A DNA stretch of 64,000 nucleotides from Alloascoidea africana (taxonomy: Eukaryota > Ascomycota > Alloascoideomycetes > Alloascoideales > Alloascoideaceae). The stretch lies in contig JAKTTT010000001.1 of NCBI GenBank assembly GCA_030581615.1, positions 806,001 to 870,000 of the forward strand. Direction: 5' to 3'. Position numbers and translations under genes: made by a program. Below are positions 30,540 through 43,700 of this stretch, one piece after another (positions within the stretch are counted from its first letter, which is position 1; every line of letters starts with the position of its first letter). The notes under the pieces are model-generated. The model saw nothing but the letters and a program-made list of their open reading frames with translations, did not search any database and was not told where the DNA came from.

Positions 30540-33500
30540 TTTATTCCTGTTGTGCCCACCCACTGCCAAAGGCACATTGGTTGTACGTTAGGGGTATTAT
30601 CATACTTGACTACATCCTATTTATGACGTGATTACAGCAGAAACAGACCAGCAAACACCAAAGGAAATTGTCATTGTGTGAGTTCATGGTTCAATTATAC
30701 GCTCATTGGAGTTGTCAGAAAAGAAAAAAAAAAGGTTTGATGTGCATGAGTGGGTATGTCTTAGAATCGTGAGGTCACCAGCGACTCTGAGATGTTCCTG
30801 ATCCGATCGATATGAAAGGTTAGAGTCATCGCGCTTCCGCTTTAGGAAATTCCTTATTATGACCTAACACGATCAATCGATTTTATCAGTTAATCTAGGA
30901 GCACAGGCCTGCCACCACTTAGGGCTATTATGTCTGAAGAGCTGGTACTTTAAACTGGAAATTTCGAAAATAAAATTGATTTTGATCGTCGTTGCTATAA
31001 CTTCCAGCAAAGCCGGATTCACTCAGAGGATGAAATCACGCCCCGAATCCATCGTTCCAAAGTATGCTTTTGGGACACCCATTCGGGATTTCTCTCTATT
31101 CCCAATCCATAGGCATGAATGATTGAGACTGGCTCAAACCTCCAAAAGAGGGCACCAACCTGATTAAGCAACCCCAATTTAGAGGCTTTGGACATGTGAG
31201 ACCCAAACTAACTGTCCACACCCCGTATTTTTCTTTGCTTCCTTGTCCATGCGGAAAGAGGAGAAGAATCGATATAGAGGAGAATAGCACATGTTCGCAA
31301 GCACGTGCATGCCTTTCTCTCTGAGGGTGTGCCTTGCCTGTGCTTACTTTTACTTCTACTTATGTGCAGAAATTCGTACAAATGAGCACATCCTGGTGGG
31401 TGCAAACCGGGATTCAAATCTATTCAAGCAAAGAGGAAAGGAAATGGTGCGGATATCTGTCTCCACATTATCAAATGATATGCACAATCCTTACCCGTTA
31501 GGCGCTTTTTACCCCGGAAAAATATCATAAATTATCCTTTTTTCCAAGATAGTGGATGAACGATCCTTATCGTAACCGCCATCATAATAGCCCTAATGGT
31601 TTCCTTGATTGTATCCGTTTACTCAAAAAGAGAAAGAGAAAAACTTCACTACCAGTAAATTTATGTCCCATTGGAAAAGCGCTTCAACGCATTTTCTTAA
31701 TCACAAGTAAACCCATCCCATGAAATCTTACCTGGAATTCTTGATTCGATAACATTAGATTTCCTAGGCTCCAATATCAAATTTAATGGTTAATTTTGTT
31801 GCTGGGTGTGGTGAAACAGTATTGATTATCAATAATCCTCAAGCATCTGTTTGAATTCATGCGTGGGTTCATAAGCTTGGGATTTGGAAGGGGGCTAAAA
31901 ACCACAATTCCATAGCATGTGAAGGAGACAACTTCATTTGGACGTTTCTGTGGAACAATGTCTAACGCTTGGGGGAATCAGTTAATGTGGAGTTGAAGAG
32001 GCAGTGGTATATTTGGCTCAGATTTCTCTCGATTTGTAGCAAAAAATTGGGCTATATGAAGATCTTGAAGCTAGGAACAGCCAAAACATGGTGGCAGCCT
32101 ATTTTTGTATTGGGGTAAATTAGTTGCCGATCCTTTCGGTGTGCATTGTGCAGAGAAGAACCTTTCCCTCTGTTCTGCCAACACACTCATTGAACCTTGA
32201 CACCATCTCGAATACAAAGAGCGGAGAAGGTTAAGCCGAATTTGATCAAAAGGAAGTTAGCAGTGGTTTTTTGGAATATTTGCTTTTTCAAATGATAGCC
32301 TTGTTTTTTTTGAATCCGATTAGCGAATTTGTGTTTCTCTGAATTGGGGAATGCATCATGCCAGACGAAGCTAATCTTCCACTTTATCATATCTTGCCCG
32401 TAAAAGACAAGCGATCTACTATCACAATGATCTCTTTATTGTATCCACTTTATCCTAAACATGAATCTGATCAAACACATTTGAAAGGATTTTTTCTATA
32501 CAAGGCGTGAACAGGCATGACACAACCTGCAGATGATATTGGAGTCTTGCTAGTTTAGTGTATGTCAGGCACTGTATCTACCACACCATGGAGATAGTTG
32601 CAGTATTCGTATAACATCTTCCACACGGGTTCCAGAAACCGCTCATAAATGACAGCATAAAATGGTTTGTGATTGATTCGAAAGAGGCAAAGTGCAATTT
32701 GTTCCTTGATTGGCAATAGCCCCATTGTTTAAACTTTTGGATCGTCACATTGCTGTTTTTCTGTAGTGTTACTTTAGACGGCTCGAGTCAGGTGGATTGT
32801 GGTCAGCTTCTAACTTGAAAGCATAGAATGTACTGTCATTTGGTTTCCCCTAAAATAAAGGTAAAGTGCTGGTTTCTTTGCGAAAGGGGGGGGGAACTCA
32901 AGAACAATAGTAAAACTACGCGATGGATTCAATGCAATACTTTCGCGATCTTCATGTTTTTAATCCGAATATGAATTGTAGTAGGAGTCAATTGGTTTGA
33001 TTTGAAGCACCGGTAACAGAAGACTACTCCTAGAGCTTGAATACCGGTTTACCTGACAAGGCCCATGATATGGCATCACTTATTACAACATTCTTAGTTA
33101 TGTTTGTACCTACAAGATTTTTTTTAGAGAACCGGGGTGTGAAGACATTAATAAAAACTATGGCTTGAAGATGGAGATGAATCTGTATCGAACTTTGGTT
33201 TGAGTCGAACCGATTTGGATGACATTAGCATCGAATCAAATCAAATTGAATTGAATTTGCTTGAAATCGGCATCGAATTTAAAGGAGTGATAAAACATGT
33301 GTTTTGTTGTGGCAAACAGAGAGGTGTCATTTAGAGCTATATTATGCTCATATCAAATGACATGGGAATAACGCGTTTGCAAAATTGCAAGCACTTTTGT
33401 TAAAAACTAATTAATTAACATCGTTGTAAAAATGGAAAACCATGTCGTTGCACTAAACACGAGCAAGAAGACTAAGCTTTTGGTCAAGTCCTGAGATATA

Positions 33501-33829
33501 AGCTGCTTAATCTATCGTCTCTTATCGCATGGAAGACTAGCCGACACTAGTTTCCCCACCCACAAGTGCCATATCGAGTCCAGTTACTGTGGCTCTTTCC
33601 ATGACCCTCTTTCCACATAGAGAAAGAAGTCTGCGATCTTGACATTTTCAGATGGAGGCTGCCTCGTTCTTCCTACCCAACCTAAAAAAGGAGCACATCG
33701 CACTTGTTGACAGGAGCTTTAACTAGAACACTGAAATGCAAGATGACTGTTTTTTTCTGTCCACTCCAAACAGATGACCAGTAGATTGGGGCCATCTAGT
33801 TGTCCATTGTCTCTTGTGTTCTCACGGAC

Positions 33830-34240
33830 GTGCCAACTTAACCCAACCAGTGCCAGCATCGACTCACTCGGGGCATCGAGCGTAGCTGGTCCTTCGCGAT
33901 GTCCCAGGGAAAGACCAGGGGACCAAATCTCTCTACTTGGCGAAGGACCAGCCGCACACGCCCACGTTCCGGGGTTTGCGGACTCGTGCAAGCCCCAAGG
34001 CTTCCAGAAGAAAGCGCGAGCTAGCTGTACGGGCATGCAGGGCTCCCTGTCCCCAGATCTCGGGTTTTGCGCGTATCTCCATCTCGAACCTAAAAGGCAG
34101 GGTGGTCGACAAGCCGCGACGATCCGTATCTTGGGAGCATCGCCGATTAGCCTAGCGTGCAATCCCAACTTGCCATCAAACAAACCGGCAAAACTAGTGC
34201 GAATAAAGATGTCCCCGGGGCGATGTATCTGTTCTAGTTG
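33830..34240. other. GC-rich block in the far upstream region of KIN4
   Basis: About 400 bp of GC-enriched sequence with overlapping long open frames on both strands (154 and 208 codons) that are best explained by composition. It contains a perfect 13-bp inverted repeat (listed separately). Confidence 0.45.
33885..33952. repeat. 13-bp perfect inverted repeat
   Basis: The left arm GCTGGTCCTTCGC (33885-33897) and right arm GCGAAGGACCAGC (33940-33952) are exact reverse complements with a 42-bp spacer that itself contains TCCCAGGGA. Pairing neither extends inward nor outward. It could form a hairpin or be a symmetric binding site. Confidence 0.7.
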
Positions 34241-34371
34241 GCGGGCTCATGGCGTACGCATCTGTCACGGGCTTGGGGCATCCATATCTACCGCCAGCAA
34301 GGCGTCTCGCCCCAAAGCGGTATTGGGAAAACAATCAGCTCCCATTTACCCTTTTTCCACGAGCAAGAGAA

Positions 34372-34432
34372 CATCATCATCGTCATCGTCATCGTCATAG
34401 TCATCGTCATAGTCATCGTCATCATCATCATC
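34372..34432 (+). repeat. CATCGT/CATAGT microsatellite
   Basis: A 61-bp tract of imperfect ATC/GTC trinucleotide units (CATCGT, CATAGT, CATCAT) lies upstream of KIN4. It produces artificial Ser/His/Val or Met/Thr-only frames. Confidence 0.8.
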
Positions 34433-34539
34433 CTTTTTCTAGAAGCATTCTCTGGTTGCGCCATCTCCCCTTGCAAGTTTTCACGAGGCCGCACCACAGA
34501 GATTTCCCGTCTTCCCAAGGTCCTGCGCAAAAACGCTCT

Positions 34540-34695
34540 TCATTGTGACGCGCGCAGATTTGGGCGCACTGCGCTTTTGCGCGCTGCCGCTTCTGCTGCC
34601 GCCGCTGCTGCCGACGCCGACGCCGATCGCGCAAATGTGCGCCGCGGGGACGCAGCTGTGTACGGAAGCATGTGCGCATGACGCACGCAGCCGCG
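34540..34695. other. GC-rich triplet-repeat block before KIN4
   Basis: A GC-dense segment with imperfect GCC/GCT/GAC triplets (34581-34632) and several GCGC words. It ends in an abrupt switch to AT-rich leader sequence at about 34700. It lies about 130-290 bp upstream of the KIN4 ATG. Confidence 0.5.
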
Positions 34696-34827
34696 GCGGC
34701 AGAAAAATAAACAAAAATTAAATCGGGCATTTTAATATTATCTGGAGCTGGAGGTTATATCTCAAGAGCACTCGCTCCTGTTTTTCTCTTCTCTCAGCTT
34801 CAACACCTCCCACAACAGCCCTCTGCC

Positions 34828-37779
34828 ATGGGTCCCACAACATCCTCGACTTCAACACTCCCATCAACGTCCTGCTCAGCTTCAGGGCTGGCGCTCGAGT
34901 CAGCGCCAATGTCCGCATCCTCTTCTGACACTCAAGCACACATGGGCCAGAGCCAGAGCCAGAGCCAGAGCCATCACAGCTCAGAACACAACTGCGATCC
35001 ACAGCCGGTTAGAGTCTCCTCGCGGCTATCGAAGCAGAGTTCACGCCACCAGCGCCAGCGGGAAGTCCGATTCGGCCCCTATGTCCTCGGCTCGACTCTA
35101 GGCGAAGGTGAGTTCGCAAAAGTGAAACTGGGATGGAGAAAAGACGCCGAGAACCCTATTCAAGTAAGTACAACCACTCAATTGCCAGAAAAACATGGAC
35201 AGTGGCGCCAGACTTTTGGCTTTCCGGTTTGAAAGTTTACTCACTAACCTACGTCATTATAGATCGCCATAAAGCTCATCCGCAAGGATAGTCTGCCTCC
35301 TAGATCCGACAAGGAGATAAAGGTTTACAGAGAGATAAACGCCCTCAAGAGACTCACACATCCAAATATCGTGAAACTTGAAGAGGTTCTGCAGAATGAC
35401 AAATATATCGGAATAGTCATGAACTACGCTTCCGGAGGTGAACTTTTTGACTACATCCTACAACACAAGTCCTTGAAGGATTCGGTCGCCTGCAGACTTT
35501 TCAGCCAGCTAGTTTCAGGCATTGAGTATCTGCACTCGAAGGGACTAGTTCACCGAGATTTGAAGCTCGAAAACCTGTTATTGGACAAGCACAAGAACAT
35601 TATTATTAGCGACTTTGGCTTCGTCAACTCTTTTAGAATTGGCCCTGGCTACGACGGGAAGCAAGGTGTAGATCTCATGAGAACGAGCTGCGGTTCTCCG
35701 TGTTATGCCGCTCCCGAACTTGTCATTTCTCATCATCGATACGAAGGCCGGAAAGCGGACGTCTGGAGCTGTGGTGTGATTCTATATGCAATGCTCGCTG
35801 GCTATCTTCCTTTTGATGATGATCCAAATAATCCAAACGGTGACAATATCGCTCGCCTATACAAGTACATTATGACCACAAAACTCACCTTCCCGGAATA
35901 CATCCAACCATTGGCAAGAGACCTACTACGGAGGATACTGGTTCCTGATCCCAGAAAAAGATTGAGCCTACAGCAGGTTCGCGACCATCGCTGGCTAAGC
36001 AAACATGCCCATTTCCTCTCTGTTACTCCCAGAGAATGGGATACAAGCTTTAGAAATACACAAGCTGTCCCAACAGATGTTGATATTCAAAACCGAAGAC
36101 TGTCACTTATTGACAGTATTAGTGCTCCTCCACCCTCTTCAAAGTTGAAAAATGGTAATGCTAGCATAAGACCAACAAGTTATTATTTTTCAGGTAACAA
36201 GCCGCTGGAACGGATAAATACTCAGCTCGCATCCCAAGCCCTTTACTCAAATCCAGCAGCACCATTGACTTCATCTTCCCACGCTGTTGCAACTCCAACA
36301 TCATCAACTCACGACACTTCCTTACCTTTATCTCCCTCATTTGTAAATAATTCGTCCCATACCGCCGCCGTTCATAATATGCCAAAGGGCATAATAAGAA
36401 ACAACTCATACCAATCTCGACACCATGCCACAGCTACTGTATCCATCTTTTCCACAACTGAAGCTCTCCATAGGGTTGCAGATCTGGATGCAAGTATCAG
36501 GCAAAAGCAGCAGGCAGCTATAGCTGCTGCTGCAGCTGCTGGCGGTGCGACCACTACAGAACAAAGACAAGTGAGAAGGCACAGCATCCATGGTTCCTCT
36601 TCCAGTAACCTGGACACGGGTGTAGCTCTCAGCCTCAGTTCCAGTACGGCTTCCCATGAATCTACCAGCACAACCGCCTCATCTATCGAGAAAAAGACTC
36701 AGATACCAAAGTCCATCACATTTCAAGATTACAATGGTCTCATGTCTAGTCTTTCCGGTGGAGATTCTAAAACCATTACTGAAACTTCAACCAAGAAGAC
36801 GAATTTTGGTGGGTTAATGCCTCCACCCTCTTTTACAGCTAACTACAGCACAAGACTTCAAAATAATTCAAAACCTCGACCTGTCACTTTTTTCCCCGGA
36901 CTTCACTATACTACAGATTATAACTCTACTGTCAACAAACACAAACGCTCAGACTCTTCGTCATCGTTTCTTGCTCCGTCTCCAACCACTGCTACTTTTG
37001 CAGAAAGGATGGGTAATTTCCAGCTTGGTAGTCCCTCAAGTGCAAAGGTTTCCATTACAAGAGACTCTTATGCACATGGTAAAATAACGCCTCCTTCTCC
37101 AAGTACTGTCTTGATCCCTGGTGGTCCCAGGTCCAGATCGAATAGCCGTGCAAACTCAATCATTTTGAATCCACGACTTTGGTTACATGAGAACCAAGGA
37201 AATCATGAGGTTGGGGAAGATGTAATGGAAAATGCCGAGGAGGAGGAACCCGCAAAGCTGACGCGTGCGATTACAGTTGATGCAGCAACCATAGGCAAAT
37301 CTGGGCATAGCAAGAGAAACAGTATTGCTTTAACAGTTATGGACACCCTCTATCGGTATGCCGTTGCTGAGGACCAAGCTCATCACCAGCAGCACCTTGC
37401 GAATGCGATGGATGAACTGGAAAGACAAGTTCAAGAGACTATGATATCAGATGTTCCTGTCTCCGGTTCATCTTCGACCAACGAAAAATCGAATGCTGCA
37501 GGGGAGAAAAATAGATATAGTCTTCTGAGTTTTTATGGATATTCTTCCACGAAGCCAGTTGAAGCTGAAGAAAACACAATGAAGGGAAATGAAATGTCTA
37601 TTTCCCAGGAGAAGGAAAACAGACCGAAGATAGCGGTCTCTAAAGTTGATAATCAAAGCCAAAATGACAGCCTGATAACAACTCCATCAAGCGCTAGTGT
37701 TGTCACAGGTGAGGACAAGCCAAGGAGGAATTCTAAACTCCTGGGCTTCTTTCGAAGGAGCATTGGCGTCAAGGTATGA
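34828..37779 (+). CDS. KIN4: Ser/Thr protein kinase, Kin4/Frk1 family (spliced)
   Basis: An orthologue of Kin4, the kinase that in S. cerevisiae keeps the mitotic exit network off (through Bfa1) when the spindle is mispositioned. Exon 1 (34828-35163) and exon 2 (35263-37779) give 950 aa; yeast Kin4 and Frk1 are 800 and 865 aa. After a ~80-residue Ser/Gln-rich N-terminus the kinase domain shows GSTLGEGEFAKVKLGW and ATP-binding Lys 116 (AIKLIRK). It continues with HRDLKLENLLLD (Asp about 211), DFG (Asp about 229), the activation loop TSCGSPCYAAPE with Thr about 253 (the Elm1-type site), and YLPFDDDPNNPNGDNI, a Kin4 signature. A ~600-residue low-complexity tail (Ser-rich, poly-Ala about 430) ends in a basic NSKLLGFFRRSIGVKV segment, like the cortical/SPB-targeting end of Kin4. 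The first ATG was used. Confidence 0.92.
34943..34972 (+). repeat. CAGAGC hexamer repeat in KIN4 exon 1
   Basis: Tandem CAGAGC units encode a (GlnSer)n stretch in the N-terminal region of the kinase. Confidence 0.7.
35164..35262 (+). other. KIN4 intron (99 bp)
   Basis: Donor GTAAGT at 35164, branch site CACTAAC at 35242-35248, acceptor ATTATAG ending at 35262. It is in phase 0 and lies between kinase strands beta-2 and beta-3 (…NPIQ|IAIKLIRK…). Its length is a multiple of three, but unspliced reading meets a stop inside the intron. Confidence 0.92.
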
Positions 37780-40700
37780 GCTCTGACTTCTTTTTTTTTT
37801 CTTATCACTTTTTTTTCAATTGATTTAGTATTAAATTTGTATGTGTTTGTATTTCTCATCTGGTGCGGTTTTTTTTTTTTGTCATTGGCATTTCCTTACA
37901 AGTTTGTACTGATTTAATGGTGGTCATGAAGATTTTAAATCTTCCCAGTCATTTCTTTCTTATGTTTTGCCAACGCTTTTCTGTTTACTTTGTTCACATG
38001 TTTTTGCCATAAATTTCTATTTTTTCATGTCATAATTGTAGCAAAACACACAAACCCTGTTATTTTATCTTATTACTTTTAAGATTAGAATAGAAGATAT
38101 AAAAAAAGATATTAATAATTCTGAATAAAACGATGATGATAATACATTGTATCAAAAAGCTAACAACACACAATACGCCAGGCATCTTCTTCCTTCACTA
38201 AACTTGACTGTTGGAATGTTAATACAGTTTATTGTTTTTGTTTTTGTTTATGCCAATATTGATGTCTCCCGGGTGAAAAGCCGAAATCACAGTTAAGGTT
38301 TATGTCTCCTTTCTGGTGATATCTTCTCTGTACACTCCCGTGAAGAATGCAAGAAAAGAAAAAGCAAAAAAAAACAAAAAAAAACAGGGCGAAAAGCAAA
38401 AATCAAGAAAATGCATGTCTCTGTTTCTTTTTCTGGAAAGTTAACTCTCCTATTTGGGCTTCATTTTATCCCGCTTTGGGCAATGAAAAATCCGATTCTG
38501 GAAAGAGAATAACAAACCGCCATGATGACGGACAGAACAATGGCACAAAATAGGACTGAAAAAAAAAAAGTTAGCATAACGTCAAAAACTTCAATTAATG
38601 ATGTGAAAGAAATGTGTGAAAATGTGTGCCGCAAGCGCACGTAACTCGATCTTCCCCCCCTCGATTGAATCTTTTGTGCCTTTCTCTTTTATCTTGTTCT
38701 GTTTTTCCCTGAAAATATCCTTGGGAAGTAGAAAAAAGAGTACTTGGTTTTTTTGGAGTGGGCTTGCGTCAAACCCACGGGAATTTACACATGAGACAGG
38801 TCAAACTAATTGAAAGAACAATTAGCTTTTGGTGGAAAGGCGAGAGGCGCACTAATATTTTTTCTTTTTTTCCCAGTTGCATTGAGTCTATTCATCTGTA
38901 GCAGTAGTACACATATAATAACAAGAAATTCGTTATACACAAATAAAAGTGGGAAGAGTAGAAATCTGTCTCTTAGATCATAAGGCATGGCCATATCATT
39001 GGTATACAAAATTGAGGAAACAAGCGCATGCCATAACTGTGAACTTGGGTGGAGTACAGTGAAGGAGGCATCGCATTCACCAGTGTTTAGTATCTGAGTA
39101 GCTAATTTTGAGTTTCCATTTCTGAGAGATAAGCTTACAGCCTTAAAAATTGGAGGCTGGTAAATGCAATTAGGAAATCTACACGAAGGAGCTGAATTGG
39201 TTGATGTGTAGGATTATTCCGTATGTCGCGAGCTTAGAAGAATCATGGCGGTTTCACTTCTCCACAATCGTCAAAGAAAAAAAAATTGCCAAATAGAAAC
39301 AATTCAGCATCAAAAACGGTGTAAATCGGAAACGAAGATGGACTACGACTACTTCGGTTTGTATTATTACGGAGCAATTGAAGAGTAAATATAGCATAAA
39401 GTTCAATCTATAACCTGCCCCGTTAAATGACAAAATGGCGATCGGCCCTTGTCCTGACATCAATCGCTTTTTGCAAAACTTTTCCGGTTGTTCCTAAGAG
39501 TAGAAAACTGTTTATTAGAGGAGTGTAATAAAAAAGTTTAAGAAGTTTTTGAATTCTCAGTGTTAATAGCTATTAATGGGGGGGACGCAAAAATCATTGG
39601 TGCGGCTGTTGTTATGTAAGTGTCAACATGACAAAAACTTCATGGAGGCCGAAAAAAAAAAATGCTGTCTAGAAAATGCGAAACCAAGCACCAAAAAAAC
39701 AAAAAAAATAAACAAAAGAAGCAGGTACTTCTTGCAAAAGAGAAAAGAAGTTTTGTTACGCAAATCTGAAAAAATGCGCCGTGCGCATTCCGATGATTCG
39801 TCATTTGCGAACCACGAAGTGCGAACTGGTCGTTCTCGGTGTTTGGTCATCTCGTACGCCTTAAAGCTTGTTATAGGCTGACCAGCCCTCCGTATCATCC
39901 CACCATTGGTACAGTTATTCCGATCGCCTATTTGTGATTCTCTGCTTCCGCTTGTTACTGTTAAGATATTTTATCGCATCCTTCAAGTTTGCAGAATTTG
40001 TACCGTTATGAAAATTTGAGGGGAAATAAAGACCACGACAAAGGCCCATAAGGATAACTGAGAGGAATCATATGACTGTTAGGGACTTGCTCCTTCAACG
40101 CCATTAAAAGCTAGTTCTTGATTCAAAAAAAAAAAAATGGCACGACAGACTGTACCTAAAATCATGGGCCTGATCTACAAGAAACGGTCCTATTTAAACA
40201 GGGTCTTTTCGTGTGAACCATTGTGCGAGTTACCTTAGAGAGGTTGAATTCTGGTTCTAGGTCGCCGCCTCCTTGTCCTTTTCATTAATGAAGGGGAATT
40301 TTACTTGCTGGCAGATCCATTTGTAAACATTCTCTATTAGTATCATAACATTGATTCTAGTCCCTAATCAAATATCTAGAGCTGAATACAATATGACGCA
40401 TAGATTGAACAACGAATAGCGAGAGAAGTATTAAGATCTTTTGCACTAGTAGTTCCAAAAGGGCATGAAAATCTAGAATAGAATTGGCATTTTCTTTTCA
40501 AATTCGAGACCAATATTTGCATTCTTTACTGTACCTGAGTACTATTATTCACTCAATCTCACTTTACAGGTCTGCCCAATTGTGGCAACTTTTTTTTTTT
40601 CAACTACAGTTTTCGAAGCAACATCTTCTGCATGAACAAGTTCAGTTCACATTCGAAAAGCGCGTTTGCTGAGTGGGCAACCCTAGTAAGTCAAAAGAGT

Positions 40701-43700
40701 GTTTTCTACTCGAGCTTATAATATGTGGAAAGAAGGTTGGAAAGTTTCATGTCCATTGATTAAATTCTGACCGAGGCTTTAGCCCACAGCATCCTTGGGC
40801 TTTTTTTTTTGGCTCGAATAGATGAGTGAGTGACCTTTGAGACAGAAACCAAGGAAACAGGAACCGCGGAGAAATAACTGAGACATTCATTGCCCATTTC
40901 TGTCATCATCGCCGTTACCGATTCTAATTTTTTCCCCACCATCGGTGTCTATTACTTTTTTTCTTTTTCGGTATGACTTGTCTCAGTTCCTTTTAAGAAC
41001 ATATTTCATCCTTCGATACGTTCTGGTATTGGTTACGAAAAGTAATTAAAATGGCTTTTCACTTATTTGATTCTTCGACCTAGGCAACCATTTCACCACG
41101 AAAAATGCGATAATGGCCATCGGGCTTGATCCTGCGCTCTTTGCGAATGATAATAGTGCTTTTTGTTATCCAGGAAAGTGGGAGTTACTAAATGTAAATA
41201 AAAAAAACATTCTAGTTAGGGATCCAAACAAATTGCTCTGCTCAGTTCCGCGGTCATAACCAGCTTTAATATATAACTCAGTGCCAATACCAATTGGCTG
41301 TCGCGCTCATCCTAAAACTAAATTTGTATGATTTTTGACTGGGGTCTGGATACAGCTTGCCTGATTGACACTTACATGTTGATGCTTGTCCGAATTTTTG
41401 GAGATGTGATGATCCTCACACCATAGCTAGCATATGCTCCATGTCGTAATCGCAATGGCTTTTCAGGAACAATATTAGTAGTGCTTAAATCCTCAATTAA
41501 AAGTGCCAACAAAGAAAAATCACATTGGATTGCTTGTTTTGTTGGGACTGAATGCTCATTTATTCTTTTATAAGACTACTGATGCTCATCGGGGTAAATA
41601 ATTCACCTATAGTTTACTAATCTTGTTTTGCTACTCTTTGTAATGTATGCTACAAAAGGGGTAATGCTTTTATTGGATGATTTAGGATGGCGGGGGCGGG
41701 CTTCCAAAATCTGTTCTAGTGACGTTACGTTGAAGAGGCAACACTAGTAGTTTTGATTTTGCAAATAACTCAGCATTAAATGCTGCCAAGATTCTGCAAG
41801 AAGCATTTACAATTGAAGAGATAGAAAGAGAGACTAGGAAAACAAATTTTTCAATGAATTCAGTTAACTTGGTAAAAAGAAGAATATGTGATGTTAGTTG
41901 ATTTCTCCATTATTCAATGAAAGAGAACATCACTTTCCAATATTGGTTATAGAGCAATACATGGAGCTTTTAGTTGTACTATATCAATTGTTCAGATGTC
42001 CTCAAGGAGCATGAGGTAATGAATTGTTATTCGTATTCAAGTTATTTGCTGATTAACAAATTGGTTTGGGGATGACGAAGATGCAGACTTTGACAGATTA
42101 TTCTTTTACAGATTTGATCAGCTGACGATAGAAAAAGAAATAGTTTCTTGCGTCTTGTATTTTCATGTAATTTTCTATTGACGCTCAAGTTAGACGACAG
42201 AGCACAGTAACTATTACCTAAATCAGAATGTTTGGGGAAGTTCCGCGGATCATGCTTCACCAAGAGTTCACAGAGGTTTCGGTGAGTTTTCAGGTCTATA
42301 TCCGATAAAGGCTCGTTTGTATAGATTTCCAGATGATTAGGTAGAACATAATCTATCCTCATGATATCGAGATCTCATTGCTTAAATACAGAGTTACACA
42401 GTTGTTTTACAGGCATTTGTTTAATTATAAATTTTCCATATCTTTTGTCCGAACAGAAAAACAAACTATCTTTTGAAAAACAAGAGTGCATGAAATGTCT
42501 TAAAGGAAGCTGATGTGACGTTTCCAAAAAATTCCGAACAAACTTGTGTGTGGTATTACTCAACTCTTCTATAGATTATACAATACAAAAGCAAGGCGAT
42601 CCCAGTACTTGTCTGAAAAGTAGTGGAAAAGTTAATCTACTATGAAATGCGCGTTCTCAAAAACGCGCATGAAATAGAAAGATCTGTGACAGAAACATAC
42701 GGCTAGTTGGTGTTGATAAGTATGATAAGTAGAATGCCCAATGGTTTTTCTGCTTTAAGATAGCTAAATGTTTCGACCATGCAAGTAGAAGAAAGCTAAT
42801 CTCCGCGTTGTCAAATCCAAGTAATCCGTTATCAGTACTCAACCAAACAACTACTTTTAGAACCTATGTGTTACGTTGTTTCATATTTCTACTTCTAACA
42901 CTTTTGAGATCAGAAATGTTCTATTTTTGTTATGGCGCTGTGCGATCTCTGGTCTCAGATCGGGGAGCTATAAGTTCACAGTTCACACACTTTCTTGATG
43001 ATCCTCTATTGCTATGTAGGAACTAGGCTATTTATATAGAGGAATGACTCGGCTAAAACCGGGATGCCGTGAGGCAGGGACATCCGTATCCTAACAGTCT
43101 CAAGTGTTTAGTGCCAGTTCTGTTGGGTTCCCATGAGCACCTTTGAAACTTTGGAATGGGGACGATTTAGCGCTACCTTATTGTGAACAAAGCCTGCTTA
43201 GATTCCAAAGTTTTCCAGGGCAGGCCGTTTTCTCTTTGAGCGCTGGACATGACGTATTATTATACGTAACAGTCTTTTCAATTTTTGAAGTAACTTAAAT
43301 TAAAAGAAGAGACAAGAAATGTCAGTTATGGAAATCGAATTAATAGGTGTTAAAGATCAGTAACCGACTACACTTTGTATTTCTAATACTCTTGTTACAA
43401 GGAACAGATGCTTTACCCCAATTTCATCCTCCTTGGCTGTGCGTCTTTCAAAACTTTCTTTGCACGTAATAAGAGCTGGTGAGATCTGCTAATATCCTAG
43501 CTTCCTCTGATTGTCTCATGCTTATCTGGAAATCCAGGAGCAAAGACTCAAATGATCCCTCTGTTTGTCCTTTATCTGATCAGTAGCTGTTTCCCCGCGA
43601 TTATACGAACAGCAACAGATTCTGACGGAAGGGTACTGCAACGCACAAGAGACTCTTTATATGGAGTTTTTAACTCAACTGTGCAAAATTACACTTACAG

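Larger units (their letters stand above)
28583..34827. other. 6.2-kb gene-poor region between STE4 and KIN4
   Basis: No convincing protein gene. Open frames are short and mostly lack ATG starts. The best is a 128-codon basic frame on the minus strand (30153-30539) with no recognised domain. A promoter-like sequence (TATAAAA at about 29508) has no clear gene behind it. A G9 run lies near 32885. The rightmost ~1 kb becomes GC-rich and holds the repeats listed separately. The left end is the STE4 promoter and the right end the KIN4 promoter and leader. Confidence 0.45.

Noticed and set aside
33719-34681. Overlapping 154-, 208- and 147-codon frames upstream of KIN4
   Set aside because: They include translated microsatellite (Ser/Ile-Val/His runs) and GC-rich DNA on both strands, with no domain or natural codon pattern.
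39576-39881. 101-codon Lys-rich frame
   Set aside because: Product of A-rich runs; no natural protein character and overlapped by an equally long antisense frame.
42680-43120. Possible solo LTR-like segment (TGTTG start, TATATAGAGGAA box)
   Set aside because: No matching terminal CAACA end, no target-site duplication and no second copy could be identified; no retroelement coding sequence was seen anywhere in the window.
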